The notes below the pieces were generated by a model that did no database searches, was not told the origin of the DNA, and saw nothing but the letters and a program-made list of their open reading frames with translations. From Streptomyces albipurpureus (GTDB lineage Bacteria; Actinomycetota; Actinomycetes; Streptomycetales; Streptomycetaceae), in the NCBI RefSeq assembly GCF_023701525.1, contig NZ_JAMQAW010000003.1:1-64000 (forward strand): a stretch of 64,000 bases of DNA. The letters run 5' to 3'. Shown here in pieces: positions 1 to 8,323 of the stretch. The first letter of the stretch is position 1. Every line of letters starts with the position of its first letter. The translations under genes and the position numbers were made by a program.

Positions 1-2
1 TC

Positions 3-53
3 GTCCAGTCGTTGCAGACCGTGGCCGAGGAAGTGCGCGTTCAGCTCATCTGA
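3..53 (+). CDS. C-terminal end of a gene cut by the window edge
   Basis: The first bases read in one frame as the last 16 residues of a protein (VQSLQTVAEEVRVQLI) followed by TGA. G/C at third positions fits a real gene end. It converges on the broken gene that starts at 60 on the other strand. No family can be assigned from so short a piece. Confidence 0.35.
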   Translation, partial: VQSLQTVAEEVRVQLI

Positions 54-59
54 CCGCGA

Positions 60-663
60 TCACGACACCTGTGGCTCCCGGGACAGCCCCAACACGCGCT
101 CCGCGATGATGTTCTTCAGGATCTCGTCCGTGCGCCCCCGATCTGCAGTCCGAGACTGCCCAGCACGAACACGGTCCAGATGTTGTCGAGCAGCGCCTCC
201 TCACCCAGCGCGAGGAAGGCCGTGTCGTCACCCGCGTCGTCCAGCACTCTGCGACCAGCAGCCGCACCAGCTCATCCAGCCGCTGCCCGGTCTGCTCCCA
301 CAAGGCTTCGGGGGCTTTCGGCGCGTGCGCCCTCAGCCACTTCTCCGCAGCCTCCTCCACGCTGAGCGACGCCTCATAGCCGGCAGCCATGGTGTCGATC
401 AGCGGCGCCAAGTGCGCGGGCGGCGCCTGGAACGGGCTGCGCGCCACGTCGCCGAAGTATTCCTCGAAGAACCGCTCCGCCGCCTCCCACTGTTGCGACT
501 GCTGTGCCTGCTCGACTCTGGGGGAGTGGGGATGCTCGTCGTCCTGGCTGATGGTTGGTACGTCCGCCCGGCGCGCGGCCGAAACGTCAGATCCGCTCCC
601 ACCGAGTCCCGTGGAAGCCTCGTGCCCATGCCCGATGAGGGGGGCTTTGGGGCGGATCATCAC
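60..663 (-). pseudogene. Broken gene with an acyl-CoA dehydrogenase-like tail
   Basis: The coding signal on the minus strand jumps between three frames. The last piece reads TDEILKNIIAERVLGLSREP and stops at 60-62. This closely resembles the conserved C-terminus of acyl-CoA dehydrogenases (TSEIQRNIIAERVLGLPRE type). The piece before it (LGEEALLDNIWTVFVLGSL, LQIGG) lies in another frame, and the upstream helical part (FFEEYFGDVARSPFQ to LDELVRLLVAE) in a third. At least two indels, near 135 and 240, separate them. The N-terminal part is not recognised and no FAD-domain motifs are visible, so only the C-terminal assignment is supported. Either a decayed gene or indel errors. Confidence 0.5.
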
Positions 664-764
664 GTCTGCCGAGGGGGATCCCCTGTGAGGGACCGGATCG
701 AGGACACCTTGCCTCCCGTGCCGTCGGCTGCGTGCGTGTCAGACCCCACGCCTACTATGCGCCG

Positions 765-1577
765 ATGACCTCTGAACCCCATCTGCTTCTCGAAACCCCA
801 CTGCCACCAGGCCGAATGATCGCGTCCGATGACGTCAGCGGAGCCAGTCAGCCCCTCTGGCTGAGTGACGGGCCGGCCTCCGCCGGACTGTGGACGCGGA
901 TACGTGCCGAACACGTCCGCACCGGGCTGTGGCCGCTCCTGCTCGATTCCCAGAATCCTCGCGATGATGAGTTCCCGCCCTGGGGCTCGGGTGAACTGTC
1001 CCCCGAGCGCATGTCTTCACCCGGAGCCCACGACCCGGCCGAGCTCCTCGCACAGTGGTGGCGCGAGCACACTGCCGTGGACGAGGACGACGACACGCCT
1101 CCGCCCGGCGAGCGGCTGCGCGTCACCGCGCCCTTCGGGCAGCAATGGCCGGGCCTTGCCGCCGGCCGTCCGGCCGCATCCGATCCCGACAAGGAGGCCG
1201 ACGAGCACGCTCACTTCTTCGTCTCCCTCCGGTCGCGAGTCCGGCTCGGGCTGGTCCCCGCAGCTTCAGGTGCTGACGCGCTCGCCGTTGTGGGATGGGA
1301 GGGGCCCGTCAACTATGACAACGACACCGCGAAGTTCTCCGCCGTACTGCGCAGTTGGGAGCAGCGCTTCGGCGCACGCGTCGTCGCCGCAGGGTTCGAC
1401 ACCCTCCACCTCAGCGTCGCCACACCCCCGACGCAGATGGAAGACGCCCTCCTCATCGCCGCGGAGCATTTCGCGTTCTGCCCGGACAACATCTGGCAGA
1501 GCTCCCATTTCCACACGCTGACCTCCTATGCCGAACGACTCGTCGACACCTACTTCTGGGACTTCTGGTGGGACTGA
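765..1577 (+). CDS. DUF4253 domain-containing protein
   Basis: A 270-residue protein whose C-terminal half matches the DUF4253 family common in Streptomyces. Recognisable stretches are RVRLGLVPAASGADALAVVGW, an NYDNDTAKFSAVLRSWEQRFGA-like segment, AAGFDTLHLSVA, AAEHFAFCPDNIWQ and the aromatic end YFWDFWWD. No signal peptide or membrane segment is visible, so it is probably cytoplasmic. Function is unknown. The ATG at 765 is preferred to the upstream ATG at 732 because the preceding 11 residues look non-coding, although no good ribosome site is visible. The gene is intact, unlike both neighbours. Confidence 0.85.
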   Translation: MTSEPHLLLETPLPPGRMIASDDVSGASQPLWLSDGPASAGLWTRIRAEHVRTGLWPLLLDSQNPRDDEFPPWGSGELSPERMSSPGAHDPAELLAQWWREHTAVDEDDDTPPPGERLRVTAPFGQQWPGLAAGRPAASDPDKEADEHAHFFVSLRSRVRLGLVPAASGADALAVVGWEGPVNYDNDTAKFSAVLRSWEQRFGARVVAAGFDTLHLSVATPPTQMEDALLIAAEHFAFCPDNIWQSSHFHTLTSYAERLVDTYFWDFWWD

Positions 1578-1881
1578 CCCCACGTCAGGGGTGAGGAGGG
1601 CACCGAGCCGGGCACTCTGCGGCGGGGGAGGGGCGCGACGCTCCGGGGGCGGGGGCGGTCGGCCCTGGCTGCGGAGTCAGTAAGGGGGCAGCCACGGCTG
1701 TCGGCATCGGGTGCGGGGCGCGTCGACCGTCCTGCGGTGGCAGGGGCGTGTGAGGTGGGGCCTGGGCGGCTCTGTGTACGTTCGAGTGGTCTGCGGGGAG
1801 CCGGGCCCGTGAGAGATGACGGCACGGTAGGTGCGTCGTCTACCTTGACCGCCGTATCCCTATCGACCCGAATGGTGATAG
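1578..1881. other. Intergenic stretch, nothing recognised
   Basis: GC-rich spacer between the DUF4253 gene and the TPR remnant. I see no convincing coding frame, hairpin or RNA gene. Confidence 0.4.
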
Positions 1882-2527
1882 ATGAGACGAATGTGGACGG
1901 GAGTCGGAGTAGCGGTCGCGCTCGCCGCCGGAGCCGTCGTCTGGGTCGTCACCGCGACCCATTCGACCCCGGCATCGAACCATGACGCGTTCGACAACGC
2001 GAACGGCAACAGGCTCAGGGTCGACGTTTTGTTGGAGTCCGGTCTGTTGCTGGTCCGCCACCAGGACATCCCCAATGCCGAGATCACCTTCACAGGTCCT
2101 GGCCCTGGACCCGAAGAGCAAGTTCGCCTGGTACAACCTCGGTGTCCTCGCCCAGAACGAGGGCCGCCCGGGGGACGCCCATTAGGCGTACGACGCCGCA
2201 CTGAAGACCGACTCGTCGTACACCTCGGCGCTCTTCAACAAGGCACTGCTGCTGGAGAAGAGCGACCCCGACGCGGCACTCAAGCTCCTGCGGAGAGCCG
2301 TCGTCGTCGTCGACCCCAAGGCGTCCACCGCCTACTTCCACATCGGCGAGACGCTGGCCCGCAAGGGCCGGGGCGAACAGGCGCGGGAAGCCTACCGCCA
2401 GGCCGTCGAGCTCGACTCCGCCCTGCGCTCCCATGTGCCGCAGGCGTTCAGGGAGTCGGTCGCCTCCAGCACCTCACCCGACGAGAGCACCGAAGCCACC
2501 GTGAACTCCGAGCCCCCAGGCAGGTAG
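1882..2527 (+). pseudogene. Broken TPR-repeat membrane-anchored protein
   Basis: The N-terminus (MRRMWTGVGVAVALAAGAVVWVV) is a membrane anchor. The following text runs to NAEITF, then continues in another frame as VLALDPKSKFAWYNLGVLAQ, a TPR motif. The frame then meets TAG at 2183 inside GDAH*AYDAALKTDSSYTSALF, where a sense codon is expected. It continues through LLRRAVVVDPKASTAYFHIG and AREAYRQAVELD, two further TPR units, to a natural TAG at 2525. The gene therefore has one frameshift near 2090 and one nonsense codon. TPR proteins are protein-protein scaffolds. A glycosyltransferase fragment begins 6 bases downstream, suggesting a former operon. Confidence 0.7.
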
Positions 2528-2532
2528 CGCAG

Positions 2533-2780
2533 ATGACGTCGACCACGAGACCCAAGTTCTCCATCTTCACCCCCAGCCACCGGCCACGGTTCCTGGACGA
2601 GTGCCTGGCCACGCTCCAGGCGCAATCCTGCCGTGATCGGGAGTGGATCGTCCTCCTCAACAACGGCGCCCGGTGGCGGCCCGAGCAACCCGACGAGCGG
2701 ATCCGCGTGGAGATCGCCGACGACATCCGGGGCGTCGGAGCGACGAAGCGCAGGGCGTGTGAATGCCCCGTCTGTCGCTG
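2533..2780 (+). pseudogene. N-terminal fragment of a family 2 glycosyltransferase
   Basis: Starts at ATG 2533, 6 bases after the TPR remnant. The text RPKFSIFTPSHRPRFLDECL, then REWIVLLNNG and IRGVGATKRRACE, is the Rossmann-like N-terminal half of a GT2 (GT-A fold) enzyme, ending just before the DxD loop. The frame stops at 2779. A fragment carrying the next expected segment (YVCYADGDDILPPHSL) lies on the opposite strand near 7480, see 7100-7866. The two may be halves of one gene separated by a rearrangement, or two truncated copies. Confidence 0.6.
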
Positions 2781-2866
2781 AAGGCGTCGCTCGGCAGATC
2801 CTTGGAGCGCTCAGCCTGGTCGGTGCGCACCAAACAGAGCCTGCACGCCCTGGTCGCCACTGAGCT

Positions 2867-3345
2867 GTGGCTGACGAACTTGCCAAAGCTAGTCGCGGAT
2901 TGGTGGGAGCCGACACCGGCCCGGGAGACCAGCCGAACGTGGAGGCGCTCGCCCATGATGTGAACATGTCCGCCGGGCACCTGAGTCGGCAGTTCCGGGC
3001 CGCCTACGGTGAGTCGCCGTACGCGTACCTGATGACGCGTCGCATCGAGCGGGCGATGGCGCTGTTGCGGCGGGGCGACCTCAGCGTCACCGAGGTCTGC
3101 TTCACGTTCGGCCGCGCGTCGCTGCGCACGTTCTCCACCCGCTTCAACGAACTGGTCGGCATGCCGCCCGGGGTCTTCCGCCGCCAGGCTGCGGATGCGG
3201 CGGCCGACCGGGCCGATACTGCGGGTACGGCCCGCGATGGGGGGCGGCGATCAAGGTGGAGGGGATGCCGGCGTGCGTGGCGAAACACGTCGCAAGTCCG
3301 GTCAGGAATCGAGAAGCCCCGGCCGCCGCGCAGCCCCTAGCGTGA
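2867..3345 (+). pseudogene. AraC-family regulator with a C-terminal frameshift
   Basis: The HTH region is clear: ALAHDVNMSAGHLSRQFRAA, GESPYAYLMTRRIERAMALL, GDLSVTEVCFTFGRASLRTF, STRFNELVGMPPGVFRR. This is the two-helix-turn-helix DNA-binding domain of AraC regulators. The family's usual end (MPACVAKHVASPVRNREAPA) is present at about 3266-3345 but in a different frame, so one indel lies between about 3195 and 3265. The frame of that end stops at TGA 3343-3345, overlapping the ATG of the downstream VOC gene (TGATG). That suggests translational coupling of regulator and VOC protein. The N-terminus before residue 25 is atypical. Confidence 0.7.
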
Positions 3346-3986
3346 TGGTCATGGCAACCACCACTTCCATCGCAGCCAACATGTCCCTCGCGTCCGTCAC
3401 CCTTGAGGTGGCCGACCCCGAGGCCGCCCGCCGCTTCTACAGCGCCTTCGGCGTGGACACCTACATACGCCTGCGGGCGTCGAAGGCGCACTCCACCGGA
3501 TTCCGCGGCTTCACCCTGGCGCTCACGGTGTCCGGGCCAGCGACTGTCGACGGCTTCGTCGGCGCCGCCGTGGACGCCGGCGCCACGGTGCTGAAGCCCG
3601 CCGCGAAGTCGCTGTGGGGCTACGGTGGCGTCGTCCAGGCCCCGGACGGGACGATCTGGAAGATCGCGACCTCGGCGAAGAAGGACACCGGCCCCGCCAC
3701 CTTCGAGATCGACGAGGTCGTCCTGCTGCTCGGCGTCGAGGACGTGAAGGCCACCAAGCAGTTCTACGTCGGCCAGGGCCTGACCGTAACCAAGAGCTTT
3801 GGTGGTAAGTACGCCGAGTTTGCCCCCGGTCAGTCCAGTCTCGTGAAGTTGGCGCTGTACAAGCGCCGTTCCCTTGCCAAGGACCTCGGCGTCCCCGCCG
3901 ACGGCGCCGGCTCGCACCGCATCGTCCTCGGCAGCACCGCCGATACCTTTACCGACCCGGACGGGTTCGCCTGGAGCGGGCGCTAG
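3345..3986 (+). CDS. VOC-family (glyoxalase-like) protein, two-domain
   Basis: About 213 residues with two beta-alpha-beta-beta-beta modules of the vicinal oxygen chelate superfamily. Module one begins ASVTLEVADPEAARRFYSAF and ends at APDGTIWKIATS. Module two begins DEVVLLLGVEDVKATKQFYV and ends FTDPDGFAW. Substrate is unknown; cytoplasmic. The start ATG at 3345 overlaps the stop of the AraC-type gene, and an alternative ATG lies at 3351. A partial, about 93 percent similar copy of its middle (roughly 3466-3870) occurs at 19229-19640, so this gene is the likely parent of a local duplication. Confidence 0.8.
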   Translation: MVMATTTSIAANMSLASVTLEVADPEAARRFYSAFGVDTYIRLRASKAHSTGFRGFTLALTVSGPATVDGFVGAAVDAGATVLKPAAKSLWGYGGVVQAPDGTIWKIATSAKKDTGPATFEIDEVVLLLGVEDVKATKQFYVGQGLTVTKSFGGKYAEFAPGQSSLVKLALYKRRSLAKDLGVPADGAGSHRIVLGSTADTFTDPDGFAWSGR

Positions 3987-4092
3987 CCGGGGCTCTGCGC
4001 TGTGCACCGGCGAGTCGGCGCAGTGAAGATCGTCCGATGCTGCTGTCGATGCCCGGAACCCTGTCGATGCGGTCCCGGCGCACGGGACACTG

Positions 4093-4593
4093 ATGGGTAT
4101 GAGAGTTGAGGTGGTCCCGGCCGCGGAGCGGGACAGGGATGTCTTGGGGAACCTGCTGCAGTTCTATCTGTATGACTTCTCTGAGCTGCGGGATCTCGAT
4201 GTCACCCCGCAGGGTGGGTTCGCCTACCACTTCCTCGACGATTTCCTTAAGGAACGCGACCGGGAGGCGTGTCTCTTCAAAGCCGGTGAAATCCTTGTGG
4301 GCTTCAGTATGACCCGGCAACTGGACGACAGTTCACGGGAGATGAGCAAGTTCTTCGTACTGCGCCGCCATCGTCGCCATGGCATGGGCAAGGCCGCCGC
4401 CCAACAAGTCCTGCGACGTCACCCAGGCCATCGGACACTGTCCTTTGACCGTGCCAACCACGCCGCAGCCCACTTCTGGCCCCCACTCGTTTCCCACCTG
4501 GCCTCCGGACCCGTACAGCGCCGCGAAATCTATCCGCCAGATACCGCGTACGCCATGTCCTGCCTCCGGTTTCAGGTCCCTCAAGCTCCATGA
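4093..4593 (+). CDS. GNAT-family N-acetyltransferase
   Basis: A 166-residue protein with the acetyl-CoA binding motif A region FFVLRRHRRHGMGKAAAQQV (RxxGxGKA pattern) near residues 90-110. It is preceded by the strand LVGFSMTR and followed by NHAAAHFWPPL, the usual motif B position. It should transfer acetyl from acetyl-CoA to an amine; the substrate cannot be told. The opening EVVPAAERDRDVLGNLLQFYLYDFSE is typical of this subfamily. Start ATG 4093 or the in-frame ATG 4099. Intact and alone in its orientation. Confidence 0.82.
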   Translation: MGMRVEVVPAAERDRDVLGNLLQFYLYDFSELRDLDVTPQGGFAYHFLDDFLKERDREACLFKAGEILVGFSMTRQLDDSSREMSKFFVLRRHRRHGMGKAAAQQVLRRHPGHRTLSFDRANHAAAHFWPPLVSHLASGPVQRREIYPPDTAYAMSCLRFQVPQAP

Positions 4594-4614
4594 CACCGCA
4601 GTGCCGCTGGTCGC

Positions 4615-4960
4615 CTAGCTGAGCAGCGTGTGCGGCTCTCTTGGCACCTGAGGAGGATGTCGGCGAAGCCGAGGGTGTTTCCTCCCGCCCCGACGGTGAT
4701 CACGTCCGTGCCCGCGCCCGCCGCCTCAACCTGGGGCGGCACCGGCGGGAAGGGGTAGTCGGGGCCTTCAGAGAAGGGCGGCACGTTACGGCCGATCGAC
4801 TGCTGGCCCGGAAGGTGACGTCCCCGATCGTGGCCGCGCCGCAGCTGACGTTGGTCAGTTCGATGAGCGAGCTGAGGTCCCGGTCGATGACCTGGGGGTA
4901 GGACTGGTCGGTGCGCTGGCAGCCGTTCCTCGGGTACTCGAAACCGTCAGGCGGAGTCAA
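4615..4960 (-). pseudogene. Remnant of a secreted SGNH/GDSL hydrolase
   Basis: On the minus strand two frames carry pieces of one family. LSSLIELTNVSCGAATIGDVT (4850-4900) matches the segment after the catalytic serine block, and PQVEAAGAGTDVITVGAGGN followed by TLGFADILLRCQ (4640-4740) matches the block containing the conserved GxN of Streptomyces SGNH lipases. The N-terminal GDS serine block and the C-terminal catalytic D/H block are absent. A frameshift separates the two pieces. Clearly a dead fragment. Confidence 0.6.
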
Positions 4961-5336
4961 AGCACGGCCGGCCTGCCGCTGATCAGCCAGAGCTCTTCGA
5001 GGCAGGTGAGGAGATCGCCCTAGCCGTCACGGACATCGAATTGCCACAACGACGGCTGTCCCTCTCCAGGACAGAGAGCGTCCGGCCAGCGCCGCGCCGT
5101 CCATGTGACTCCTGGGCACGCTGCTCCTTTTTTGCCCAGCCCTCGGTTCAACACCTACCCGCCCACAGCACACGCCACTTCTTCCCAGCCTGCAGACGTT
5201 CCTCGTCTCGGTCCGGACAGATCCTGGACCGTCACATCGCCGCGACGTCCAGGTGATGCCAGTTGTTCTGGCATCAATACACTCCTCTCATCAGTGCTTA
5301 TGGCGGGTGCTGCGACGGAGGACTGGGGGGAATGCG
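4961..5336. other. Intergenic stretch, nothing recognised
   Basis: Spacer upstream of the gene at 5337. A GGGGGAA ribosome site lies at its right end. I see no other gene or hairpin that I can support. Confidence 0.4.
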
Positions 5337-6269
5337 GTGTCGACGGCCGACATGCAGAGGGTCTGGAAGCCGTCTGCAACGGACCTCTGGGCGGGACGAC
5401 GTCCCTTGTGGTGGACCGCTGGCCCGATGGGGGAGTTGGCTGTTCTCCTCGTTCATCGGCGGTACCTACACCGAAGCCGCCATGTGAAGGGTTGGGTAGG
5501 ATGGGGCCCGCAGGTTCCGTTCGATGCGGTGCTGGTGATTCGCCAGGCTGACGGGTCGCTTCAACGCCGACCGATCAAGGACGTCCCGGTCAGGCCGAGC
5601 CACATCGCATTTCTCCCGGATTCCCGACTTCTCATGGCATGCGGTCGGGCGCGCAAGGAGGAGTTGGGGGCGTGGGGCCCGAACGTTGTGGTGTTCTCTC
5701 TGGACAGTGGTGAACAAGAGGCCACTTTCTGCATCGGCGACGACATCCCTGCTCTGGTGACCGATCGCGGGGGATCGATCTGGACAGCCTACGGAGATGA
5801 AGGCATCTACGGAGGGCATCCGGAGTCCGCTGCCGGTCTTGCCGGCTGGAGTCCCGAAGGTCAGGCACTGTGGGCCCCGGGAGGTCGCCTTCCCGACGTC
5901 CCTCTGGAGGGATGCACCGCTGCCACCGAGGGGGACCAGGTCTGGCTGATCTGGTATTCCGGCAGCCAGCGGGGAGGCACGTTCTTGACGCGGATCACCC
6001 CTTCGACGGGTGAGGTGACCAGTTGGCCCAGCCCCGTGGGCGCCCCGGACGGGTTCGCCGTGCGCGACCGTCGAGCAGTGCTGACCAAGCGCGTTCACAA
6101 CCAGCGGGCAACCGAGGTGGTACGAGCTGAGTTGGATGGTGATACCTGGAGCGCGACCGAGCGGCGCAGGGTTCGAGTGCCAGGGAGGGTGGTCCTGCGC
6201 TGCGGTCAGGGGCGTGACGGTCTTCTGTGGCTCCGCGCGGGCGACACGTGGCTTCGTATCGACGCCTGA
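5337..6269 (+). CDS. Hypothetical protein, possible beta-propeller
   Basis: A 310-residue protein. Start GTG 5337 (VSTADMQRVW) is chosen because GGGGGAA lies just upstream and the text before it does not look coding. Repeated strand-turn patterns (DAVLVIRQADGSLQRRPI, VVVFSLDSGEQEATF, LVTDRGGSIWTAYGDEGI, LTRITPSTGEVTSWP, DGLLWLRAGDTWLRID) resemble propeller blades. There is no signal peptide, membrane segment or catalytic motif. I do not recognise a named family. G/C bias at third positions supports it as a real gene. Confidence 0.65.
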   Translation: MSTADMQRVWKPSATDLWAGRRPLWWTAGPMGELAVLLVHRRYLHRSRHVKGWVGWGPQVPFDAVLVIRQADGSLQRRPIKDVPVRPSHIAFLPDSRLLMACGRARKEELGAWGPNVVVFSLDSGEQEATFCIGDDIPALVTDRGGSIWTAYGDEGIYGGHPESAAGLAGWSPEGQALWAPGGRLPDVPLEGCTAATEGDQVWLIWYSGSQRGGTFLTRITPSTGEVTSWPSPVGAPDGFAVRDRRAVLTKRVHNQRATEVVRAELDGDTWSATERRRVRVPGRVVLRCGQGRDGLLWLRAGDTWLRIDA

Positions 6270-6689
6270 CAGCGGCCGAAGCTGTGCGGGTCTGATCGGC
6301 GGGCTACGTCCGGCATCGGACGGGAGGCCCCGATACTTCACAGACTGGTCGCGAGCCTGCTGTTAGTGCTCATCCGAGACGTCGATTCGGGAAGCCCGTG
6401 GCTGTGCACGGAGGTCGACGAGTTGCAGGACATAAGCGTCCTGGAGTGGGTGGCAGCACGAGCGGTGTTTCGCTGATGCGCAGCGCGACGCACACCGCCG
6501 CCCAGCACAATGCGTGAGAGGTGCCGCGCAAGGTGATCGCCCACGGATAGCATCCAGCCGTCAGGCTGGGGGCGGACTCGTTGCGATCGCCGCACCCAGC
6601 TTCCCCTTGCTCCATCGCTGAAGTGGAATGAATGCCCTGTGAGCATCGCTCGGTCTGACGGCCGGTTGCAGCCCGCCCGTGCTGGTGAC
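6270..6689. other. Intergenic stretch, nothing recognised
   Basis: No frame shows convincing coding bias or motifs. It separates an intact gene from a zone of gene fragments. Confidence 0.4.
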
Positions 6690-6905
6690 CCCACCCGGGT
6701 CGGTCCCTACCGGGTCGTCGACGGCGGGCTTGGCGAGGGTGGGTCCGAAGCGGGCGCGCGCCCGGTCCACGGCGGCTTCGAGGTGCAGTGCGCGGTCGTC
6801 GGCTGGGTCGAGGGTCATCTGGAGGGGTGTCGTGGCGGCGGGGCGCAGTGTTTCGGCGCGCAGGGTGAGTGCGCGGACGCGGGCGCGTTGCAGGCCCCGC
6901 GATGT
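6690..6905 (-). pseudogene. Fragment of a Y-family DNA polymerase-like protein
   Basis: The minus strand reads RGLQRARVRALTLRAETLRP, LQMTLDPADDRALHLEAAVD, RARARFGP. This resembles the little-finger/C-terminal region of actinobacterial ImuB/DinB-like polymerases (LRPAxxxxxQLTLDPADDRA pattern). Nothing of the polymerase palm is present. It is an isolated fragment flanked by unrelated fragments. Confidence 0.45.
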
Positions 6906-7098
6906 GCACGGGACCACCTGGCTGACCTGGGCCGAGCTGGACACCACGGACTGGCAGGAGACCGACGCCTCAGGCACTCGAACCCGCGCCTCAGCCGCGG
7001 GGATCGACACTGACTGGGGCCGGGTCTGGAGCGTCATGCGCATCCTCAGCGAGGTCCACGGGGCCGAGAACGTACGCCTTGTCGTTTGGTTCCGCTGA
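6900..7098 (+). pseudogene. C-terminal fragment of an unrecognised gene
   Basis: The plus strand reads DVHGTTWLTWAELDTTDW, then DTDWGRVWSVMRILSEVHG and ENVRLVVWFR before a TGA. Third positions are almost all G or C, so this was coding DNA. Tryptophan-rich; family not recognised. There is no start codon in a plausible place, so it is probably the tail of a truncated gene. Confidence 0.4.
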
Positions 7099-7099
7099 C

Positions 7100-7866
7100 T
7101 CGTGGTGGCGGTAGTGGTATGTGATGTCCGGCAGGTGCTCGCCGGCGGTATTGCCTGTGACCGACAGGACGTACACGTAGTCCTCCCCCTTGGTCAGCCC
7201 GCCGTGCCCTGCGTAGGCGCGGGCGATGGCCGTCCGGGTGAGGAGCATGGTGTGGCCCATGGGTGGCTTGCCGCTCTGGGGAGAGGGCCAGTACGTCCAC
7301 CGTCGCCGGGGTCGTGGAGCCCCACCGGGGTGGCACAGTCCCACAGGGCGAGGTCGCCGTTCTTCACCAGGTCGGCGGACATTCCCGCGACCCAGCCGAG
7401 GCCGGTTTCCACCGCGCGCTGGTAGCGGACCGCGAGGGAGTGGGGCGGCAGGATGTCGTCACCGTCCGCATAGCAGACGTAGGGCGCGTTCTCCGGGGGG
7501 CGTGACCGTTGGTGTGACGTAGTAGATGGATGCCTCGTTACCCCTGTGTCTGGAGTTCTCAAGGGGTGGCGCTCTGCGGTGGACCGTTGTGATTGGTTCG
7601 TCGGGAGAGGGAGCAACGCGAGCGTTCTCGACGGCCGTCACCACGTACCGGTTGTTGAGGCGGACCAGCTCTGGCAGCAAGCTGTCCGGGCTCCCGGCCG
7701 CCCCGGCCCCGGCGTCGCCGGGCGGCGTGATCAGCCAGTCGGTGTCGAGGTAGAGCCGCAGCTCGCGCTCCGGGTCGCTCTCGGTGTCGAGGAAGGGCCA
7801 CGCCTGGCGCTCACCCACCTCGACGACCAGCTTCCCCGGCAGGTGCTCAACGGTCATCGGGACCAT
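7100..7866 (-). pseudogene. C-terminal part of a family 2 glycosyltransferase, frameshifted
   Basis: The minus strand carries PYVCYADGDDILPPHSLAVR (near 7480), containing the ADGDD metal/sugar-nucleotide motif of GT2 enzymes. It is followed by VETGLGWVAGMSADLV, then in another frame KPPMGHTMLLTRTAIARAYA and GHGGLTKGEDYVYVL, the usual acceptor-side loop, and ITYHYRHH. Upstream lies text in a further frame (LPGKLVVEVGERQAWPFLDT, LRLYLDTDWLITPP) that is not clearly glycosyltransferase. It lacks the N-terminal half, which is present on the plus strand at 2533. Confidence 0.55.
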
Positions 7867-8323
7867 CCCTTGCAGAAGTTACGCGTACGGGTTGGGGTAC
7901 GGGGAGAGGCGCGGCTGCCGGTGGCGCACACCGCGCGGATGCGCGTGCGGAGGTGCGCCACTCTTTGTACTGGTATGGGGCTGCACGCCACCATTGTGCG
8001 GGGCTCGTCGTGCTCCGCTGCCGGAGGGAGATGTGCGCCCGCTCCCCCGCGGGCTGCCGGGGAGTGCTCGCCGCTGGTGAACGAGGCGAGCAGAGGGCGT
8101 TCGCCGTCCGGGCGGCATGGGTGGTGTGGGCTTCATCCGGCGGAGGGGTCGGCTTCGGGTACAAGGGCGGGGGGTTTTGCGCCAACTCGCTTGTTCTAAG
8201 CCCGAGTTAATGTGCGACGATCTTATGTTCAAGGGGTTCACAGCGGGCCCACAGCGGGCTCACAGCCGATGTCGGCGCTTCACCGTTCCCTTTCCGCTTC
8301 CGCGGTCTGCCCAGGAGGTCCGA
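7867..8323. other. Upstream region of the galactose oxidase gene
   Basis: No supported gene. The A/T-richer stretch at about 8195-8235 (AGCCCGAGTTAATGTGCGAC, then GATCTTATGTTC) is the likeliest promoter zone, but I cannot fix -35/-10 boxes. AGGAGG at 8313-8318 is the ribosome site for the next gene. Confidence 0.4.
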
